DNA of 64,000 nucleotides from Prevotella sp. MA2016 (GTDB lineage: Bacteria > Bacteroidota > Bacteroidia > Bacteroidales > Bacteroidaceae), in assembly GCF_000619825.1 (NCBI RefSeq), contig NZ_KK211036.1:429787-493786 (forward strand), given 5' to 3'. Made by a program: the position numbers and the translations under genes. The notes under the pieces are model-generated. The model was given only the letters and a program-made list of their open reading frames with translations, was not told the origin of the DNA and did not search any database. This document shows, in pieces, positions 59,489 to 64,000 of this stretch. Within the stretch, counting starts at the first letter, position 1, and each line of letters starts with the position of its first letter.

Positions 59489-62400
59489 ATGAAAAAAGAA
59501 CTGAAAAAGGTTTTGGTACTCGGATCGGGTGCTTTGAAAATCGGACAGGCAGGTGAGTTTGACTATTCTGGCTCACAGGCGCTCAAGGCACTTAGAGAAG
59601 AAGGTATCAAGAGTGTGCTCGTAAACCCTAACATCGCTACTATCCAGACTAGTGAGGGTATTGCAGACAAAGTGTATTTCCAGCCGGTAAATACGCACTT
59701 CGTAACCGAAATCATCAAGAAAGAGCGCCCCGACGGCATCCTGCTGGCCTTTGGTGGTCAGACAGCGCTGAACTGTGGTACTGAACTCTATCTGAACGGC
59801 ACTCTGAAGGAGTATGGTGTAGAGGTGCTTGGCACAAGCGTAGAGGCCATCATGAACACAGAAGACCGCGACCTGTTTGTGAAGAAGCTGGCTGAAATCG
59901 ACCTGAAGGTTCCTGTGAGCCACGCTGTAGAGTCGATGGAAGATGCACTGAAGGCAGCCCACGAGATTGGATTCCCCATCATGATCCGTTCGGCTTATGC
60001 TCTGGGTGGTCTTGGTTCTGGTATCTGCCCTGATGAGAAGAAATTCATCGAGCTGGCTGAGTCGGCCTTCACATTCGCTCCTCAGATTCTTGTTGAGGAG
60101 AGCTTGAAGGGATGGAAGGAGATTGAGTTTGAGTGCATCCGCGATGCCAACGACCGCTGCTTCACCGTTGCCTCAATGGAGAACTTCGACCCTCTGGGCA
60201 TCCACACTGGTGAGTCAATCGTAGTAGCGCCTACTTGCTCGCTGCGTGAGGAGCAGGTTAAGATGCTGCAGGATATCACCATCAAGTGCGTGAAGCACCT
60301 GGGTATCGTTGGTGAGTGCAATATTCAGTTCGCATTCAATGCAGAGACAAATGATTATCGTATCATCGAGATCAACGCCCGCTTGAGCCGTTCTTCAGCG
60401 CTGGCTTCAAAGGCCACAGGCTATCCTCTCGCCTTCGTTGCAGCTAAGATTGCGTTGGGCTACACACTCGACCAGATTGGCGAGATGGGCACCACATCAT
60501 CAGCCTACGTAGCGCCACAGCTCGACTATATGATTTGTAAGATTCCTCGTTGGGACCTCACCAAGTTTGCTGGCGTAAGCCGTCAGATTGGTTCTTCGAT
60601 GAAGTCTGTCGGCGAGATCATGTCTATCGGTCGTTCGTTCGAGGAGATGATTCAGAAGGGTCTGCGCATGATTGGTCAGGGCATGCACGGTTTCGTGGGC
60701 AACGACCATACTAAGTTCGAAAATCTTGACGAGGAGCTAGCAAATCCTACCGACCTGCGCATCTTTGCCATCGCTCAGGCTCTAGAAGAGGGTTACACCA
60801 TCCAGCGTATTGAGGAGCTCACCAAGATTGACGTTTGGTTCCTGGAGCGCCTGAAGCATATTGTTGACCTGAAGCACGAGTTGCAGAAGTACAACAAGCT
60901 GGAAGAACTGCCCGACGAGCTGCTGCTCGAGGCTAAGCGTTGCGGATTCAGCGATTTCCAGATTGCCCGCTTCGTCATCAAATCTACAGCCACCAACATG
61001 GAGAAGGAGAATCTCGAGGTGCGTAAGTATCGTAAGCAGCGCGGCATCATGCCATCAGTAAAGCGCATCCCTACTGTTGCTTCCGAGCATCCTGAGCTCA
61101 CCAATTATCTCTACTTCACCTACACCCATGTACCTGCATTCGGCTGTGCTGAAGGTGAGAAATATGTAGCTGCACACGATATTAATTATTATAATAACGA
61201 GAAGTCTGTCATCGTTCTCGGTTCTGGTGCTTACCGCATCGGTTCGTCGGTAGAGTTCGACTGGTGTTCTGTTAACGCCATCAACACCGCTCGTAAGCTG
61301 GGTTACAAATCTATCATGATCAACTATAACCCTGAGACGGTATCAACCGACTACGATATGTGCGACCGCCTGTACTTCGATGAGCTTTCACTGGAGCGCG
61401 TGCTCGACGTGATCGACCTGGAGTCACCACGTGGTGTCATCGTTTCTGTAGGTGGACAGATTCCTAACAACCTGGCTATGAAGCTGCACCGTCAGGGTGT
61501 TCCCGTGCTTGGCACATCGCCAGTGGATATCGACCGTGCAGAGAACCGTGATAAGTTCTCAGCTATGCTCGACAAACTGGGTATCGACCAGCCAGCTTGG
61601 CAGGCACTGACATCGTTCGACGATGTGAAGGACTTCGTTGAGAAGGTAGGTTATCCTGTGCTCGTGCGTCCTTCTTATGTACTCTCTGGTGCTGCCATGA
61701 ACGTCTGCTACGACGAAGAGGAGCTGCATCGCTTCCTGAATATGGCTACCGAGGTATCTAAGGAATTCCCAGTGGTAGTCTCTAAGTTCATGACTGAGAC
61801 CAAGGAGATTGAGTTTGATGCTGTGGCCGATAAGGGCGAGGTGATTGAGTATGCTATCTCAGAGCACGTAGAGTATGCAGGTGTTCATTCTGGTGACGCC
61901 ACCATGGTGTTCCCAGCTCAGAACATCTATTTCTCAACCGTTCGTCAGATCAAGAAAATTGCTTATAAGATTGCAGCCGAATTGAACATCAGCGGTCCAT
62001 TCAACATCCAGTTCCTGGCCAAGAACCGCGAGGTGAAGGTGATCGAGTGTAACCTGCGCGCCAGTCGCTCGTTCCCATTCGTATCAAAGATCTTGAAGCG
62101 CAATTTCATCGAGACTGCCACTAAGATTATGCTCGACGCTCCTTACCAGAAGCCTAATAAGAGCGAGTTTGATATCGACCGTATTGGTGTGAAGGCATCT
62201 CAGTTCTCATTCGCTCGTTTGCAGAATGCCGACCCAGTTCTGGGTGTTGACATGAGCTCAACTGGTGAGGTTGGTTGCTTGGGTGACGACCTGAACGAGG
62301 CACTGCTCAACTCACTGATTGCCACAGGCTACTCTATTCCTAAGGATGCTGTACTTATCAGCTCTGGTGGTGCCAAGGGCAAGGTTTCACTCCTGGAGCC

Positions 62401-62749
62401 CGCACAGCAGTTGGCTAAGAAGGGTTACACCATCTACGCCACAGCCGGAACCGCTAAGTTCTTCAACGACAACGGTGTGAAAGCAGTAGCCGTAGCATGG
62501 CCTGATGAGGATGGCGAGAACAATGTCATGGATCTGATTTCGCAGCATAAGGTAGGTTTGGTTATCAACGTACCAAAGAACCACACCAGCCGCGAGCTCA
62601 CCAATGGTTACAAGATTCGTCGTGGTGCCATCGATCACAACATCCCATTGATGACCAATGTTCGTCTGGCCAAGGCATTTATCGAGGCCTTCACTGCCAT
62701 GAGTATTGATGACATCAAGATCAAGGCTTGGCAGGAGTACGAGAACTAA
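59489..62749 (+). CDS. carB: Carbamoyl-phosphate synthase large subunit
   Basis: A 1086-aa enzyme making carbamoyl phosphate from bicarbonate, ammonia and 2 ATP for pyrimidine and arginine synthesis. Two homologous ATP-grasp halves start with VLVLGSGALKIGQAGEFDYS and VIVLGSGAYRIGSSVEFDWC. The C-terminal MGS-like allosteric domain is present (ATAGTAKFFNDNGVKAVAVA). carA is not in the window. The YigZ-type gene overlaps the stop by 1 nt. Confidence 0.97.
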   Translation: MKKELKKVLVLGSGALKIGQAGEFDYSGSQALKALREEGIKSVLVNPNIATIQTSEGIADKVYFQPVNTHFVTEIIKKERPDGILLAFGGQTALNCGTELYLNGTLKEYGVEVLGTSVEAIMNTEDRDLFVKKLAEIDLKVPVSHAVESMEDALKAAHEIGFPIMIRSAYALGGLGSGICPDEKKFIELAESAFTFAPQILVEESLKGWKEIEFECIRDANDRCFTVASMENFDPLGIHTGESIVVAPTCSLREEQVKMLQDITIKCVKHLGIVGECNIQFAFNAETNDYRIIEINARLSRSSALASKATGYPLAFVAAKIALGYTLDQIGEMGTTSSAYVAPQLDYMICKIPRWDLTKFAGVSRQIGSSMKSVGEIMSIGRSFEEMIQKGLRMIGQGMHGFVGNDHTKFENLDEELANPTDLRIFAIAQALEEGYTIQRIEELTKIDVWFLERLKHIVDLKHELQKYNKLEELPDELLLEAKRCGFSDFQIARFVIKSTATNMEKENLEVRKYRKQRGIMPSVKRIPTVASEHPELTNYLYFTYTHVPAFGCAEGEKYVAAHDINYYNNEKSVIVLGSGAYRIGSSVEFDWCSVNAINTARKLGYKSIMINYNPETVSTDYDMCDRLYFDELSLERVLDVIDLESPRGVIVSVGGQIPNNLAMKLHRQGVPVLGTSPVDIDRAENRDKFSAMLDKLGIDQPAWQALTSFDDVKDFVEKVGYPVLVRPSYVLSGAAMNVCYDEEELHRFLNMATEVSKEFPVVVSKFMTETKEIEFDAVADKGEVIEYAISEHVEYAGVHSGDATMVFPAQNIYFSTVRQIKKIAYKIAAELNISGPFNIQFLAKNREVKVIECNLRASRSFPFVSKILKRNFIETATKIMLDAPYQKPNKSEFDIDRIGVKASQFSFARLQNADPVLGVDMSSTGEVGCLGDDLNEALLNSLIATGYSIPKDAVLISSGGAKGKVSLLEPAQQLAKKGYTIYATAGTAKFFNDNGVKAVAVAWPDEDGENNVMDLISQHKVGLVINVPKNHTSRELTNGYKIRRGAIDHNIPLMTNVRLAKAFIEAFTAMSIDDIKIKAWQEYEN

Positions 62750-63333
62750 TGATAGACGAATATAAGACACTTAAGACCGAAGGCGAGGGCTACTATACTG
62801 AAAAGCGTAGCAAGTTCCTCGCCTTTGCTCATCATGTAGAAACACTTGATGAAATCAAGGAGTTGATAGCCGGTTATCGTAAGAAGTATTACGATGCCCG
62901 CCACGTTTGTTATGCTTATATGCTTGGTGCTGAGCGCTTGGAGTTTCGTGCCAATGATGATGGCGAACCCTCATCAACAGCCGGCAAACCCATCCTGGGA
63001 CAGATCAACAGCAATGAGCTGACAGACATTCTGATTGTGGTGGTGCGTTATTATGGTGGTGTCAACTTAGGCACATCAGGACTGATAGTAGCCTATCGCG
63101 AAGCAGCTGCCGATGCCATCACCCACTCTGAGATTGAGACACGTCAGGTAGAAGAGGTTATCACCTACTCTTTTGCCTATCCGATGATGAACGATGTGAT
63201 GCGCATTGTGAAGGAGATGCAGCCCCGTATCGTGTCGCAAACCTACGATAACACGTGCGAAATCAAGCTCAGCATCCGCAAATCAGAAGCCGATCAACTG
63301 CGTAATCGTCTTTCAAAGCTGTCATTCGAATAA
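62749..63333 (+). CDS. YigZ/IMPACT family protein
   Basis: A 194-aa protein of the YigZ/UPF0029 (IMPACT) family. The core ARHVCYAYMLGAE, DDGEPSSTAGKPIL and VVVRYYGGVNLGTSGLIVAY is conserved. Members are thought to bind nucleic acid or ribosome-linked factors; function is unsettled. The in-frame start 62728 lies inside carB; ATG 62749 overlaps the carB stop (TAATG), which fits translational coupling. Confidence 0.92.
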   Translation: MIDEYKTLKTEGEGYYTEKRSKFLAFAHHVETLDEIKELIAGYRKKYYDARHVCYAYMLGAERLEFRANDDGEPSSTAGKPILGQINSNELTDILIVVVRYYGGVNLGTSGLIVAYREAAADAITHSEIETRQVEEVITYSFAYPMMNDVMRIVKEMQPRIVSQTYDNTCEIKLSIRKSEADQLRNRLSKLSFE

Positions 63334-63358
63334 AATTCAAATTTTCCCCAAAAAATGT

Positions 63359-63389
63359 TTGGTGAATTCCTAAAAAAGCATTACCTTTG
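63359..63389 (+). promoter_or_regulatory. Promoter of tRNA-Ser
   Basis: TTG (63359-63361), 20-nt spacer, TACCTTTG (63382-63389). Confidence 0.65.
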
Positions 63390-63417
63390 CAATCGCAATC
63401 GCAAAACGAGAGCAACT

Positions 63418-63505
63418 GGAGAGTTGGCAGAGTGATCGATCGCGCTGGACTCGAAATCCGGTATACCCCTTTCGGGTATCGGGGGTTTGAATCCCTCACT
63501 CTCCG
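63418..63505 (+). tRNA. tRNA-Ser (anticodon CGA)
   Basis: An 88-nt class II tRNA. Acceptor stem GGAGAGT / ACTCTCC, anticodon loop CTCGAAA with anticodon CGA, long variable arm (TACCCCTTTCGGGTA), T loop TTTGAATC. CCA is not encoded. It reads UCG serine codons. Confidence 0.95.
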
Positions 63506-63517
63506 CTAAAGCAAAAG

Positions 63518-63553
63518 AAAAGGTTTCGAAATTCATCGAAACCTTTTTCTTTT
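63518..63553. terminator. Intrinsic terminator after tRNA-Ser
   Basis: Stem AAAAGGTTTCGA (63518-63529) / TCGAAACCTTTT (63536-63547), 6-nt loop, T-rich on the plus strand. It may also end the convergent TSCPD gene. Confidence 0.85.
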
Positions 63554-63554
63554 T

Positions 63555-63827
63555 TTACCCCTCAAGTGGAGCGTTCTTCAACTGTTCTAGCGCGCGACAT
63601 AGCTGGTCGGGGCATGATGTACCTTTGGCACCACAACGGATGCCGTTGATCTTGGGAATCACGTCGTCAATCTTCTGTCCGCACACCAGCTTGCTCACTC
63701 CCTGCAGGTTGCCGTTGCAACCGCCAAGGAAGAACACCTGCTGTATTACGTCGTTCTCATCAGCAGTCACGTCAATCAGTTTCGAACATGTGCCCTGAGT
63801 GGTATATGTAATATGTTTAGTCTTCAT
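63555..63827 (-). CDS. TSCPD domain protein
   Basis: A 90-aa protein of the TSCPD/TIGR03905 family. The motif GTSCPDQLCRAL is the family name motif, and further cysteines (GTCSKL, GGCNGN, RCGAKG) could bind metal. The same domain occurs at the end of class II ribonucleotide reductases; the free form is of unknown function. Length is usual. Confidence 0.9.
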   Translation of the reverse strand: MKTKHITYTTQGTCSKLIDVTADENDVIQQVFFLGGCNGNLQGVSKLVCGQKIDDVIPKINGIRCGAKGTSCPDQLCRALEQLKNAPLEG

Positions 63828-63839
63828 CTATTATTAAAT

Positions 63840-64000
63840 TTAGCTTAGTTTGTGAATAACCAGTCCTGAGCGCAGTTTTGGCTCGAACCAGGTAGCCTTT
63901 GGTGGCATGATCTTACCGCTATCAGCGATGTCCATAATCTGCTGCATAGATACTGGATAGAGGGCCAATGCGGCGCGCATCTCACCTGAGTCAACACGAC
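63840..64000 (-). CDS. DUF1015 family protein (C-terminal part)
   Basis: The last 52 codons and stop of a leftward gene cut by the window edge. The reading frame ends ALALYPVSMQQIMDIADSGK, then IMPPKATWFEPKLRSGLVIH and KLS, which is the conserved end of DUF1015 proteins. The function of the family is not established. Confidence 0.85.
   Translation of the reverse strand, partial: RVDSGEMRAALALYPVSMQQIMDIADSGKIMPPKATWFEPKLRSGLVIHKLS

Overview
The window looks like a chromosomal segment of a Bacteroidales bacterium of the Prevotella/Segatella type, probably a gut or rumen anaerobe. Four things point there. Promoters repeatedly show the Bacteroidetes pattern TTG-N19..21-TANNTTTG, and A-rich leaders replace Shine-Dalgarno sites. 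The primary sigma factor is short (286 aa). Fimbrillin and DUF4270 lipoproteins are present, as are an HU-HIG/smalltalk locus and a BT4734-like/DUF3987 protein. The housekeeping genes are ordinary for the group.

Layout. 1-9.4 kb: peptidase M49, HTH regulator, RecQ, short starch-synthase-like protein, DUF4270 lipoprotein, UvrD-type helicase. 9.5-14.8 kb: leftward accessory cluster (M15 peptidase, DUF3987 protein, small unknown proteins). 15.2-24.3 kb: one compact leftward operon of eight genes: Dam-type methylase, PLD-nuclease/DEAH helicase, a 57-aa protein, a DndD/Rad50-like ATPase, a Dnd-associated-like protein, a winged-helix protein, a sigma70-family protein with extra domains, and a DpnA-type methylase. 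It is preceded by a roughly 370-nt structured leader with a terminator-like hairpin. 25.4-27.3 kb: a divergent RloA/RloB (AbiL-like) pair. 27.3-28.4 kb: nested inverted repeats, HU-HIG and a 33-aa smalltalk gene. 28.9-33.4 kb: nrfHA nitrite reductase with its ResB/CcsA haem-maturation genes and a NimA-like flavoprotein, bracketed by a perfect 91-bp direct repeat made of the smalltalk 3' end. 33.5-39.4 kb: fimbrillins, a hybrid-repeat histidine kinase, a secreted zincin, a RhuM-Fic protein. 39.7-46.7 kb: TlpA-like protein, PgeF, and a threonine operon (thrA, apgM-type mutase in the thrB position, thrC). 46.7-64 kb: YihY, RNase P RNA, HtrA, RpoD, aminotransferase-iorB-iorA, an outer-membrane barrel, a Trp/Tyr-rich secreted protein, PrmA, a candidate small RNA, CarB, YigZ, tRNA-Ser(CGA), TSCPD protein and the end of a DUF1015 gene.

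The most unusual content is the 15.2-24.3 kb operon. It joins a DpnII-like methylase pair, without a recognisable DpnII endonuclease, to a nuclease-helicase, a Rad50/DndD-like ATPase and a dedicated sigma-like protein. I read it as a modification-linked anti-phage system that I cannot match to a named type. Its neighbour rloAB and the accessory genes on both sides make 9.5-33.5 kb a defence and variable island. Function is inferred from motifs only; no database search was possible.
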